From Chryseobacterium sp. MFBS3-17 (GTDB taxonomy: Bacteria > Bacteroidota > Bacteroidia > Flavobacteriales > Weeksellaceae), in contig NZ_JAJEWK010000009.1 of NCBI RefSeq assembly GCF_020687745.1, positions 124,001-188,000 on the forward strand: 64,000 nt of DNA, written 5' to 3'. Positions within the stretch are counted from its first letter, which is position 1. The number at the start of each line of letters is the position of its first letter. Made by a program: the position numbers and the translations under genes. The notes beneath the pieces are model-generated. The model made no database searches. It saw only the letters and a list, made by a program, of their open reading frames with translations, and was not told where the DNA came from. Shown piece by piece: positions 43,037 through 50,058 of the stretch.

Positions 43037-43414
43037 ATGGAACGCAACCAATTTGCCAATGAAAGCCCCAAAAAAGATCTCGGTTTCATGATTTCTTTAG
43101 CGGCGCTGCTAGTTTTTACCATTATGGGTGCCGGGGTAGATCTGGATCAGTACCTGCAGCATGACTTGCTAGAGATTCCGGGCTGGTATTTCTATCTTAT
43201 TTTTTCGGTAGATGTACTGTTGTTCGCATCACTTATTCTGATTTATTTTTACCGGAAAATCGGAGTCATCCTTTTCCCGTTACTGGTGGCGTTGCATTTC
43301 TATTTCCACATTTACTATCTGGATACGTTCCTGTACACAGATGTCACTTCATTATTTATATATACCGGAATCGGCCTGGTGGCATTTATCCCGAAATGGC
43401 AGTTTTTTAAGTAA
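43037..43414 (+). CDS. Hypothetical four-helix membrane protein
   Basis: A 125-residue protein with four hydrophobic segments (LGFMISLAALLVFTIMGAG, FYLIFSVDVLLFASLILIY, VILFPLLVALHFYFHIYYL and SLFIYTGIGLVAFI). No family recognised. The predicted mRNA start is at the ATG. Its stop overlaps the Rrf2 regulator start as TAATG, so the two are translationally coupled; it may belong to the same nitrosative or iron-sulfur stress module as the downstream regulator and the RIC gene. Confidence 0.75.
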   Translation: MERNQFANESPKKDLGFMISLAALLVFTIMGAGVDLDQYLQHDLLEIPGWYFYLIFSVDVLLFASLILIYFYRKIGVILFPLLVALHFYFHIYYLDTFLYTDVTSLFIYTGIGLVAFIPKWQFFK

Positions 43415-43851
43415 TGACCATGTTTTCCAAAGCCTGTGAGTATGCCATAAAAGCTACCATATACATCGCTCAGCAGAGCTATGCAGGAAACCGTGTCAAT
43501 GTAAAGGAGGTAGCGGCTTCTGTGGCAGCACCGGTGGCTTTTACTGCCAAAATATTGCAGCAGTTGTGCCGGGAGGGAATTATGGAATCTGCCCGGGGAA
43601 AAATGGGCGGGTTTTTTATAGATGAGGAAAAGCAGAAACATTTTAAAATCTATGATGTGGTACGCATTATAGATGGTCTGGGCGTTTTTACCAAGTGCGG
43701 ACTGGGACTGCATGAATGTTCCGGGGATAATCCGTGCCCTGTTCATGATGATTTTAAAATCGTTCGGGAAAATCTCATTCTCATGACGCAGAAATATTCC
43801 TTCTACGAACTGGCTCAGAAAACCGAGCACGGCCTTGCCTGGCTGAAGTAA
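43414..43851 (+). CDS. Rrf2-family regulator with three conserved cysteines
   Basis: A 145-residue winged-helix protein (ACEYAIKATIYIAQQ, then VAFTAKILQQLCREGIMES as recognition region). Three cysteines (Cys95, Cys102 and Cys108; C-x6-C-x5-C) lie where IscR and NsrR hold a [2Fe-2S] or [4Fe-4S] cluster; the spacing is a little wider than in NsrR. It likely senses nitric oxide, iron-sulfur status or oxygen. It is coupled to the membrane-protein gene before it and lies 254 bp from the RIC gene, a likely target. Confidence 0.88.
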   Translation: MTMFSKACEYAIKATIYIAQQSYAGNRVNVKEVAASVAAPVAFTAKILQQLCREGIMESARGKMGGFFIDEEKQKHFKIYDVVRIIDGLGVFTKCGLGLHECSGDNPCPVHDDFKIVRENLILMTQKYSFYELAQKTEHGLAWLK

Positions 43852-44050
43852 AATTTTATCCATTACCTGTCCTGCAGTAAGTTTGCTTTCACCACCATGT
43901 GGCGGATGTGGTATGCACAACGGGTTTACACCTCTGCTTACGCTGTGGGGCAGTCATTCACTCACCCATTCATTGATACATTCAATTAGAATATCATAGC
44001 CGGATGTTTGGAAAACTGATTTCTCTCATTTAATTTTAAAGAAGATAATT

Positions 44051-44080
44051 TTGTCCGAATTAAATTTTTGTGTACTTTTG
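44051..44080 (+). promoter_or_regulatory. Promoter for the RIC gene
   Basis: TTG at 44051-44053, 19-bp spacer, TACTTTTG at 44073-44080. Confidence 0.65.
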
Positions 44081-44105
44081 AACTGTAATTTAAAAACAGA
44101 TTGAA

Positions 44106-44819
44106 ATGCTGACCCAAGTAAAAACCATAGGCGATTTCGTGGCCGAAGACTTCAGAACGGCTGCTATTTTTCGGAAACATAAAATAGATTTCTGCTGCAA
44201 AGGCGGACGCACACTAGAGGAAGCCTGCGAAGGAAAGGGGCTGAATGCCGGAGAAATCTACGCTGAAATTAATAACCTGGAGGCAGGTAATTCTGCGGAG
44301 ATTGACTTCAATTCCTGGCCGCTGGATTTGCTGGCAGATTATGTGGAGAAAACCCATCACCGTTATGTGGAAGAAAAATCTGCAGTGCTGCTTCAGTTTC
44401 TGGATAAACTGTGCAAAGTTCACGGAGGCAGACATCCGGAATTATTTGAAATTTCAGAACTTTTCATGGAAAGCGCACAGGAACTGGCCGCGCATATGAA
44501 AAAGGAGGAATTAATTCTGTTTCCGTTCATCCGCAAAATGGTCACAGTACAACGCAGTGGTACGCCGCTGGACCACCCGAACTTCGGTACGGTAGAAAAC
44601 CCGGTCAATATGATGATGCATGATCACGAGCAGGAAGGCGAGCGGTTCCGGAAAATTGCCGCACTTACCAATGATTATCAGTATCCGGATGATGCCTGTA
44701 ACACTTATCGCGTAACCTATCAGATGCTGGAGGATTTTGAGAAAGATCTTCACAAGCATATTCATATAGAGAATAACATCCTCTTCCCCAAAGCAGTAGC
44801 GCTGGAGAAAACTTTATAG
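44106..44819 (+). CDS. ric: Iron-sulfur cluster repair di-iron protein (RIC/ScdA/YtfE)
   Basis: A 237-residue protein. The N-terminal ScdA domain has FRKHKIDFCCKGG (Cys30-Cys31), and the C-terminal hemerythrin-like domain supplies the His/Glu ligands of the di-iron site (KTHHRYVEEK, LAAHMKKEELILFPFI, MMHDHEQEGERF and HKHIHIENNILFPKA). It repairs iron-sulfur clusters damaged by nitric oxide or oxidants. An Rrf2 regulator with cluster-type cysteines lies just upstream. Confidence 0.96.
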   Translation: MLTQVKTIGDFVAEDFRTAAIFRKHKIDFCCKGGRTLEEACEGKGLNAGEIYAEINNLEAGNSAEIDFNSWPLDLLADYVEKTHHRYVEEKSAVLLQFLDKLCKVHGGRHPELFEISELFMESAQELAAHMKKEELILFPFIRKMVTVQRSGTPLDHPNFGTVENPVNMMMHDHEQEGERFRKIAALTNDYQYPDDACNTYRVTYQMLEDFEKDLHKHIHIENNILFPKAVALEKTL

Positions 44820-44851
44820 GAATGTTGTGACTGGTTTGTTTAATTTGGATT

Positions 44852-44884
44852 CCGTTTCAGATATTTTTCTGAAACGGTTTTTTA
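44852..44884 (+). terminator. Terminator after the RIC gene
   Basis: Perfect 9-bp stem (44852-44860 with 44869-44877), 8-nt loop, T-run. The next promoter box starts 8 bp later. Confidence 0.85.
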
Positions 44885-44891
44885 TTTTCTG

Positions 44892-44899
44892 TATTTTTG
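44892..44899 (+). promoter_or_regulatory. Promoter -7 box for the DUF486 gene
   Basis: TATTTTTG, exact consensus, directly after the RIC terminator and 25 bp before the ATG. Confidence 0.6.
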
Positions 44900-44924
44900 C
44901 TCAGTTTTTACAAAATGAACGGAA

Positions 44925-45296
44925 ATGAGCAAAGCTGTTTTCACCATCGTATTCCTGATCATCTCTAACGCGTTTATGACCCTGGCATGGTACGGACATT
45001 TAAAATTTGAAGAAATGGGCTGGCTCAAGAAATCGGGCATCTTCACCATCATCATGCTCAGCTGGGGTCTCGCTTTGTTCGAATATCTGTTTCAGGTCCC
45101 GGCAAACCGCATCGGTTTTGACGGAAACGGCGGGCCATTCAGTCTGTTTCAGCTCAAGGTCCTTCAGGAAGTAATCACTCTGGTCGTATTTGTAATCTTT
45201 GCAGTACTGTTTTTCAAAAATGTAAAATTGGGCATGAACCACCTGTATGCCGCTGTCTGCCTCATTATGGCGGTATTTTTTGTGTTTAAAAAATAA
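44925..45296 (+). CDS. DMT-family membrane protein (DUF486)
   Basis: A 123-residue protein with four hydrophobic helices and the signature ISNAFMTLAWYGHLKF, with WGLALFEYLFQVPANRIG. It belongs to DUF486, a small branch of the drug/metabolite transporter superfamily; the substrate is unknown. It ends at 45296 with no base between its stop and that of the convergent lipoprotein gene. Confidence 0.9.
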   Translation: MSKAVFTIVFLIISNAFMTLAWYGHLKFEEMGWLKKSGIFTIIMLSWGLALFEYLFQVPANRIGFDGNGGPFSLFQLKVLQEVITLVVFVIFAVLFFKNVKLGMNHLYAAVCLIMAVFFVFKK

Positions 45297-45626
45297 TCAC
45301 CGGCTGATGCTGATGATGCGCTTCACCACATCAGCGTCATAGCCCCGTGTTCGGATGAGCCCGGGAGCGGTGATTTCTTCCATGGAGTAAGTGTTTTTGC
45401 GGCTCAGCTGTTTCCGGAATTTTTCCGGCGAAATCTTTTTACCGTTCAGCAGATAAATGGTGGCCTCTTCCTGCTGCTGTATGGCACGGTTGATGTGGAA
45501 CATCTGGTCATATTCACCATAAGATTTATGATCCGCAACTATGGCAGTGCGCTCTTTACCGGTCACTGTTTTGCCGGTACTGCAGGATACTGCCATCAGA
45601 AGTATAAGAAAGAGAATGGGTTTCAT
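45297..45626 (-). CDS. Small lipoprotein of unknown function
   Basis: A 109-residue protein with a lipoprotein signal (LLMAVSC, Cys at about 15). The mature part is polar; SYGEYDQMFHINRAIQQQEEA and YLLNGKKISPEKF are recognisable but I know no family. The frame extends 11 codons upstream, but the ATG at 45626 fits the signal peptide. A consensus promoter box lies 30 bp before it, next to the transketolase terminator. Its stop abuts that of the DUF486 gene. Confidence 0.75.
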   Translation of the reverse strand: MKPILFLILLMAVSCSTGKTVTGKERTAIVADHKSYGEYDQMFHINRAIQQQEEATIYLLNGKKISPEKFRKQLSRKNTYSMEEITAPGLIRTRGYDADVVKRIISISR

Positions 45627-45656
45627 AAGAATGTAATTGATCATCCGTTCCTGATT

Positions 45657-45664
45657 CAAATATA
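45657..45664 (-). promoter_or_regulatory. Promoter -7 box for the lipoprotein gene, next to the transketolase terminator
   Basis: TATATTTG on the minus strand, exact consensus, 30 bp before the ATG and touching the T-tail of the upstream terminator. Confidence 0.6.
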
Positions 45665-45665
45665 C

Positions 45666-45690
45666 AAAAAAACACGCCCGAAAGCGTGTT
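45666..45690 (-). terminator. Terminator after the transketolase genes
   Basis: AACACGC/GCGTGTT stem (45671-45677 with 45684-45690), 6-nt loop, T-run on the minus strand. Confidence 0.82.
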
Positions 45691-45712
45691 CTTTTTGGTA
45701 TGAAGCTGAGTT

Positions 45713-46660
45713 TTATTTTTCAAGAATGCGCTTCACAGCTTCCTGTACAGCGGCAGCATCAATCTTGTACTTCTTCATCAGTTCTGCAGGAGTAGCAGAT
45801 TCCCCGAAGGTGTCATTTACCGCTACAAATTCCTGTCTGGTAGGTCTTTTTCTGGCCAGAAGTCCAGCTACCGATTCTCCCAGTCCGCCCAGATAGTTGT
45901 GCTCTTCTGCCGTCACAATCTTACCGGTTTTTTCTACGGATTTCAGAATGATTTCCTCATCCAGCGGTTTGATGGTGTGTATGTTGATCACTTCACATGA
46001 AATGCCCTCTTTGGCAAGTTCTTCTGCAGCCACCAGTGATTCCCATACCAGGTGTCCGGTGGCTACAATGGTCACATCTGTTCCTTCCTGCAGCAGAATT
46101 CCTTTGCCAATTTCAAACGGCATATCCTCCGGTATAAAATTGGGAACTACCGGTCTTCCGAAACGCAGATATACAGGTCCTTCAAAATCCGCAATCGCTA
46201 GGGTTGCTGCTTTGGTCTGGTTGTAATCACACGGATTGATGACCGTCATTCCCGGCAGCATTTTCATCATTCCGATATCTTCCAGTACCTGGTGTGTGGC
46301 TCCGTCTTCACCCAGGGTAAGGCCGGCATGGGAAGCACATATTTTTACATTTTTTCCCGAGTACGCAATGCTCTGGCGAATCTGATCGTACACCCGGGAT
46401 GTGGAAAAGTTAGCAAATGTTCCGGTAAACGGAATTTTTCCGTTAATGGTGAGGCCTGCCGCAATGCCCATCATATTGGCTTCGGCAATTCCAACCTGGA
46501 TGAAGCGTTCCGGTGCTTTTTCGATGAATTTTTCCATCTTCAGGGAACCGATGAGGTCTGCGCAAAGGGCAACCACATTGGGGTTTTTATCTGCCAGCTC
46601 TGCCAGTCCGGCTCCGAAACCCGACCGGGTATCTTTTTTATCTATAATTTGATATTTCAT
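45713..46660 (-). CDS. Transketolase, C-terminal subunit
   Basis: A 315-residue protein holding the pyrimidine-binding and C-terminal domains of transketolase: GFGAGLAELADKNPNVVAL at the start, FTGTFANFSTSRVYDQIRQS, THQVLEDIGMM, and the C-terminal part from VATGHLVWESLVAAEEL. The thiamine diphosphate glutamate should lie in the region VGIAEANMMGIAAGL. Transketolase moves two-carbon units in the pentose phosphate pathway. The N-terminal subunit is upstream in the same direction; between them lies hairpin repeat copy B. Confidence 0.93.
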   Translation of the reverse strand: MKYQIIDKKDTRSGFGAGLAELADKNPNVVALCADLIGSLKMEKFIEKAPERFIQVGIAEANMMGIAAGLTINGKIPFTGTFANFSTSRVYDQIRQSIAYSGKNVKICASHAGLTLGEDGATHQVLEDIGMMKMLPGMTVINPCDYNQTKAATLAIADFEGPVYLRFGRPVVPNFIPEDMPFEIGKGILLQEGTDVTIVATGHLVWESLVAAEELAKEGISCEVINIHTIKPLDEEIILKSVEKTGKIVTAEEHNYLGGLGESVAGLLARKRPTRQEFVAVNDTFGESATPAELMKKYKIDAAAVQEAVKRILEK

Positions 46661-46696
46661 AATGTAATTTGAAAGGTGAATGTTTATAAGTCTTCA

Positions 46697-46775
46697 GCAG
46701 CCCGACCTGAGTGGAGCTCTTTTCTTTTTTTTCTGAAAAAAGAAAAAGCGGGAACGGAGGGCGGAAACAGCTGCC
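46697..46775 (-). repeat. Hairpin repeat, copy B (79 bp), between the transketolase genes
   Basis: The inverse-strand copy of the 8654-8732 element with the same length. The outer stem is again GCAGC/GCTGC, the left arm reads TCCGCCCTCCGTTCCCGC and the right arm GAGCTCCACTCAGGTCGG on the minus strand. At the middle stems, the AC/GT and CTT/AAG pairs of copy A are replaced by GT/AC and CCT/AGG. The inner loop has a different sequence but is again self-complementary (TTTTC and GAAAA). Confidence 0.85.
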
Positions 46776-46784
46776 CAAAAAAAA

Positions 46785-47636
46785 TTAGTAATCTTCCGGA
46801 GCTTCCAGATAAAGTTGCTTAATGCCCAATGTAAGCTGCTCATCATTTGGCGCTTTTCCGTGCCATGCGTGAGTGCCCATCATATAGTCCACACCCTGAC
46901 CCATTTCTGTATGCAGAATAATCACGATTGGTTTTCCGTTTCCGGATTCTGCTTTGGCTCTTTCCAGAATAGAAATCACCGCTTCCAGATCATTGCCATT
47001 CTTCTCATTCATTACATGCCATCCGAAAGCCTCCAGCTTGGCGTGCAGGTTGCCCAGACTCAGCACATCATCCACATCACCGTCTATCTGGCGGTTGTTA
47101 TAGTCTATGGTCGCAATCAGATTATCCACTTTATTGTGCGCGGCAAACATGAGTGCTTCCCAGATCTGGCCTTCCTGAAGTTCGCCGTCTCCGTGCAGGG
47201 TGTACACCAGGCTCTGGTCGCCGTCCATTTTTTTGGCCAGTGCAGCACCGATGGCTACAGACAATCCTTGTCCCAGGGAACCGGAGGCAATGCGTACGCC
47301 CGGCAGTCCTTCGTGGGTGGTAGGGTGACCCTGTAATCTGGAATCCAGCTTTCTGAAGGTAGCCAGTTCAGACACCGGGAAAAATCCGGATCTGGCCAGG
47401 GTAGAGTAGAAAACCGGTGAAATATGTCCGTTTGAAAGGAAGAAAAGATCTTCATTTTTTCCCTCCATGGTGAAGGGCAGACTGTAGTTCATGACCCTGC
47501 CGTACAGCGCAGCGAAGTACTCTGTACAGCCCAGACTGCCGCCCGGATGGCCGGAGTTTACCGCGTGAACCATCCGGAGAATGTCTCTTCTGATTTGTGT
47601 TGTAAGAGATTTCAGCTCTTCAATACTTTTACTCAT
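46785..47636 (-). CDS. Transketolase, N-terminal subunit
   Basis: A 283-residue protein holding the pyrophosphate-binding domain: GHPGGSLGCTEYFAALY near residue 28, SNGHISPVFYS, and the thiamine motif GDGELQEGQIWEA. Split transketolase with separate N and C subunits occurs in many Bacteroidota and Archaea. The ATG at 47636 is chosen because the frame upstream is rich in Lys/Asn and a promoter box lies 22 bp before it. Confidence 0.94.
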   Translation of the reverse strand: MSKSIEELKSLTTQIRRDILRMVHAVNSGHPGGSLGCTEYFAALYGRVMNYSLPFTMEGKNEDLFFLSNGHISPVFYSTLARSGFFPVSELATFRKLDSRLQGHPTTHEGLPGVRIASGSLGQGLSVAIGAALAKKMDGDQSLVYTLHGDGELQEGQIWEALMFAAHNKVDNLIATIDYNNRQIDGDVDDVLSLGNLHAKLEAFGWHVMNEKNGNDLEAVISILERAKAESGNGKPIVIILHTEMGQGVDYMMGTHAWHGKAPNDEQLTLGIKQLYLEAPEDY

Positions 47637-47657
47637 TTTATTGGATTTATTTGCGCG

Positions 47658-47665
47658 CAAAATTA
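47658..47665 (-). promoter_or_regulatory. Promoter -7 box for the transketolase genes
   Basis: TAATTTTG on the minus strand, exact consensus, 21 bp before the ATG. Confidence 0.6.
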
Positions 47666-47757
47666 CAAATTTTTGACGGGTTAGGGAAACTTCAGCGGGT
47701 CAAGTTCAAAACCGTTTCCGGCTTTTGTTGTTTCGGGAATCACCGGCCATGCCAATA

Positions 47758-47773
47758 CCCCACGTGACTGGGG
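47758..47773. other. Small inverted repeat in the transketolase-symporter gap
   Basis: CCCCA with TGGGG across a 6-bp loop. The rest of the gap 47666-47918 holds nothing I can identify. Confidence 0.3.
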
Positions 47774-47918
47774 AACTGGCTTTATGTACTGCAGGCGGCA
47801 GATCGGCTTGTCCTGAGAGCAAAAGACATCAGGGAAAACTCAGGAACTTTGCATGCTCCGGACTTCCATTCACGGTAAACCGGATGGGAAATGCCGTAAA
47901 TCTAAATGATTGTGGCGA

Positions 47919-49355
47919 TTATTTTTTGCGGATCAGCCACAGTCCGAGGAAAGTGAGCATGCCGTTGATGATCAGCAACTCCAGACCAATCTGGAATTCC
48001 CCGAAAATCGCCGACTGATATTTGTCTATGAAATAGGAAATCACCGGTGCAGCAATACACACGTAAGGAACCAGATGGTCTTTTACCCGGAATTTTGTGA
48101 AAATACCGAATGCAAACAGTCCCAGCAGTGGTCCGTAGGTGAATCCTGCCAGTTTCAGAATCAGTCCGATCATGGAATTGTCATTGATGATTTTAAAGAT
48201 AATCACCATGACCAAAAAGGCAAAAGCGACTACCAGATGCACTCTTTTTCTGAATTTTTCCTGCTCTTTCTGCGAAATGTTTTTATCCTTCAGTCCGAAA
48301 ATATCAATACAAAGCGAAGAAGTAAGCGCTGTCATCGCACCATCGGCACTGGGAAACAGCGCAGAAATAAGGGCGATGATGAATATAATGGAAATAAACG
48401 GCGGCATGTGATTCAAGGCAATATCCGGGAAAAGCTGGTCGCCGGCGCTGGTTACGTGCTCTGTATTCCCATACAGGTGCAGCAATCCGCCCATGAAAAG
48501 GAAAAGAGAAATCACCCCTACCAGAATAAAGCCCAGGGTCACCATGTTTTTCTGAGAGTCTTTCAGTTTGGTTACGGACAGGGATTTCTGCATCATTTCC
48601 TGATCTATTCCCGTCATGGTAATCGTGATAAAGGCTCCTGCCAGAATCTGCTTAAAGAAGAATGCCTTGCTGTTTACATCAGTATTAAACACCTCTGTAT
48701 ATCCCAGGCGGTTCATCTCCTGCAGACTTTCCATAAAGCCCAGATCCAGATGATTCAGCATATATGCGGAGCAGATAATAAGACCCAGCAGCATACACGT
48801 GGTTTGCAGCGTGTCTGTCCATACGATGGTTTTCACCCCGCCTTCATAGGTATAGAGGATGATCATGGCCAGAATAACCAGCGTGGTCACAATGAACGGA
48901 ACGCCCAGACTGTCCAGTATAGAAATTTGTAAAATATTGACTACCAGGTATAATCTTGCGGTGGCTCCTACCAGCCGGGACACAATAAAAATCCACGCAC
49001 CGGATTTATAGGACAGCCGGCCCATGCGGTGCTGCAGGTATCCGTAGATAGAGGTGAGCTTCAGCCGGTAATAGAGCGGAAGCAACACATAGGCAATGAC
49101 CACATACCCGATGAGGTAGCCTATGGTAATCTGAAGGTAATGAAACGCATCATGCCCCACCGCTCCGGGTACAGATACAAAAGTAACCCCCGAAAGTGAG
49201 GTTCCAATCATCCCGAAAGCCACCAGCATCCAGTTGGATTTCCGGTTTCCAATGAAGAAACTGTCGTTGTTACTGCCTTTTCCGGTTTGGTACGCTACCC
49301 ATAATAAAAGTCCAAAATAGGCGATAATAATACACAACAGCACAATCGGGTTCAT
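47919..49355 (-). CDS. Sodium/solute symporter (SSS family)
   Basis: A 478-residue membrane protein with about 13 helices. The family fingerprint is visible: GNRKSNWMLVAFGMIGTSLSG (about 36-56), VGATARLYLVVNILQIS and the second half with FLMGGLLHLYG and PSADGAMTALTSSLCIDI. Members take up sugars, amino acids, organic anions or sialic acid with sodium; the substrate here cannot be told. Its own promoter box lies 22 bp upstream; downstream are the transketolase genes. Confidence 0.92.
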   Translation of the reverse strand: MNPIVLLCIIIAYFGLLLWVAYQTGKGSNNDSFFIGNRKSNWMLVAFGMIGTSLSGVTFVSVPGAVGHDAFHYLQITIGYLIGYVVIAYVLLPLYYRLKLTSIYGYLQHRMGRLSYKSGAWIFIVSRLVGATARLYLVVNILQISILDSLGVPFIVTTLVILAMIILYTYEGGVKTIVWTDTLQTTCMLLGLIICSAYMLNHLDLGFMESLQEMNRLGYTEVFNTDVNSKAFFFKQILAGAFITITMTGIDQEMMQKSLSVTKLKDSQKNMVTLGFILVGVISLFLFMGGLLHLYGNTEHVTSAGDQLFPDIALNHMPPFISIIFIIALISALFPSADGAMTALTSSLCIDIFGLKDKNISQKEQEKFRKRVHLVVAFAFLVMVIIFKIINDNSMIGLILKLAGFTYGPLLGLFAFGIFTKFRVKDHLVPYVCIAAPVISYFIDKYQSAIFGEFQIGLELLIINGMLTFLGLWLIRKK

Positions 49356-49377
49356 AGAATTCAGATTTTAATTGCCA

Positions 49378-49385
49378 CAAATATA
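49378..49385 (-). promoter_or_regulatory. Promoter -7 box for the symporter gene
   Basis: TATATTTG on the minus strand, exact consensus, 22 bp before the ATG at 49355. Confidence 0.6.
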
Positions 49386-49406
49386 GTTTTTTTGTTTTTT
49401 ATTGGG

Positions 49407-49574
49407 GCGCCTTTTTCCGCCTACCACTCCCGCTTTTTTTTCAGGCGTTTTTCGGGTTTTCCGTTCCGACCCACGGCTTTAGCCGTGGGCAGACACCATT
49501 CCGGAGGATTTTGCAGATCCGTGCATACACGCTGCTGCCGCATGTAAAAAAGAGCTCCGTTCAAGTCGGGGCGC
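49407..49574 (+). repeat. Hairpin repeat, copy C, with an enlarged loop
   Basis: Both arms of the 79-bp element are present (TCCGCC, CCACTCCCGCTTTTTT on the left, AAAAAAGAGCTCCGTTCAAG on the right), but the loop is about 90 bp longer. The outer stem is GCGCC/GGCGC where copies A and B have GCAGC/GCTGC, so pairing is kept. The loop contains its own perfect palindrome at 49470-49489. Confidence 0.8.
49470..49489. repeat. Palindrome in the loop of repeat copy C
   Basis: CCCACGGC, 4-base loop, GCCGTGGG: a perfect 8-bp stem, related in sequence to the larger palindrome at 49587-49628. Confidence 0.85.
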
Positions 49575-49586
49575 AACAGCCTGTAG

Positions 49587-49628
49587 TTTTCAGATAGCCC
49601 ACGGTTTCAACCGTGGGCTGTCTGAAAA
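49587..49628. repeat. REP-like palindrome
   Basis: A 42-bp palindrome: TTTTCAGA, a T/G mismatch, then AGCCCACGGTT and its complement across a 2-bp loop, ending TCTGAAAA. The core CCCACGG/CCGTGGG is shared with the palindrome 100 bp upstream. No T-run follows on either strand, so it is less like a terminator than a REP element. Confidence 0.8.
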
Positions 49629-49650
49629 ACATCTGTAAATAATTACCGGC

Positions 49651-49932
49651 CTACAGAACATCCTGAAGATCTGCGTTTCTCTGAATCGTCGCTTTGGCAT
49701 ACGGACAGAGGGGAATCACCTTGACGCCTTTTTTGCGGGCAAATTCCACTCCCGCAATGACCAACTGCTTGGCAAGACCTTTTCCGCCGAATGCTTCGTC
49801 TACTTCCGTATGGTCTATAATGAATTTATCTTCTCCTGCCCAGGTATAGGTCATCTCGCCGGCTCGTTTACCGTCATAATAAATCTCGAAAATACCGTTT
49901 TTGTCGTTGTTGCTGTGTTTTATTTCTGTCAT
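49651..49932 (-). CDS. GNAT-type N-acetyltransferase, small (YidJ-like)
   Basis: A 93-residue protein of the small GNAT group. It has YDGKRAGEMTYTW, IDHTEVDEAFGGKGLAKQLV (the acetyl-CoA loop G-x-G-x-G/A) and VIPLCPYAKATIQRN near the end. The acceptor is unknown. It lies between a REP-like palindrome and the catalase gene, in the same direction as katA but 126 bp after it. Confidence 0.85.
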   Translation of the reverse strand: MTEIKHSNNDKNGIFEIYYDGKRAGEMTYTWAGEDKFIIDHTEVDEAFGGKGLAKQLVIAGVEFARKKGVKVIPLCPYAKATIQRNADLQDVL

Positions 49933-50058
49933 AATCTGAATGTGTAAAAATAATGAATAGGATGAAAGCGGACATTTGCCTTGAAAATAAATTAGGGAAA
50001 GCCGCCGGCTGTCTAAATAAAAAGTGGAAGGCAGCCGCCTTCCACTCCGTATTCAATA

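Noticed and set aside
43852-44050. Gap before the RIC gene examined for a known NO-regulator site
   Set aside because: Only short direct repeats (ATGTGG twice) and AT-rich runs are present; no convincing dyad of the NsrR type was seen.
47910-48932. 340-codon plus-strand frame opposite the symporter gene
   Set aside because: Antisense shadow, rich in Gln/His/Arg, no motif, no promoter.
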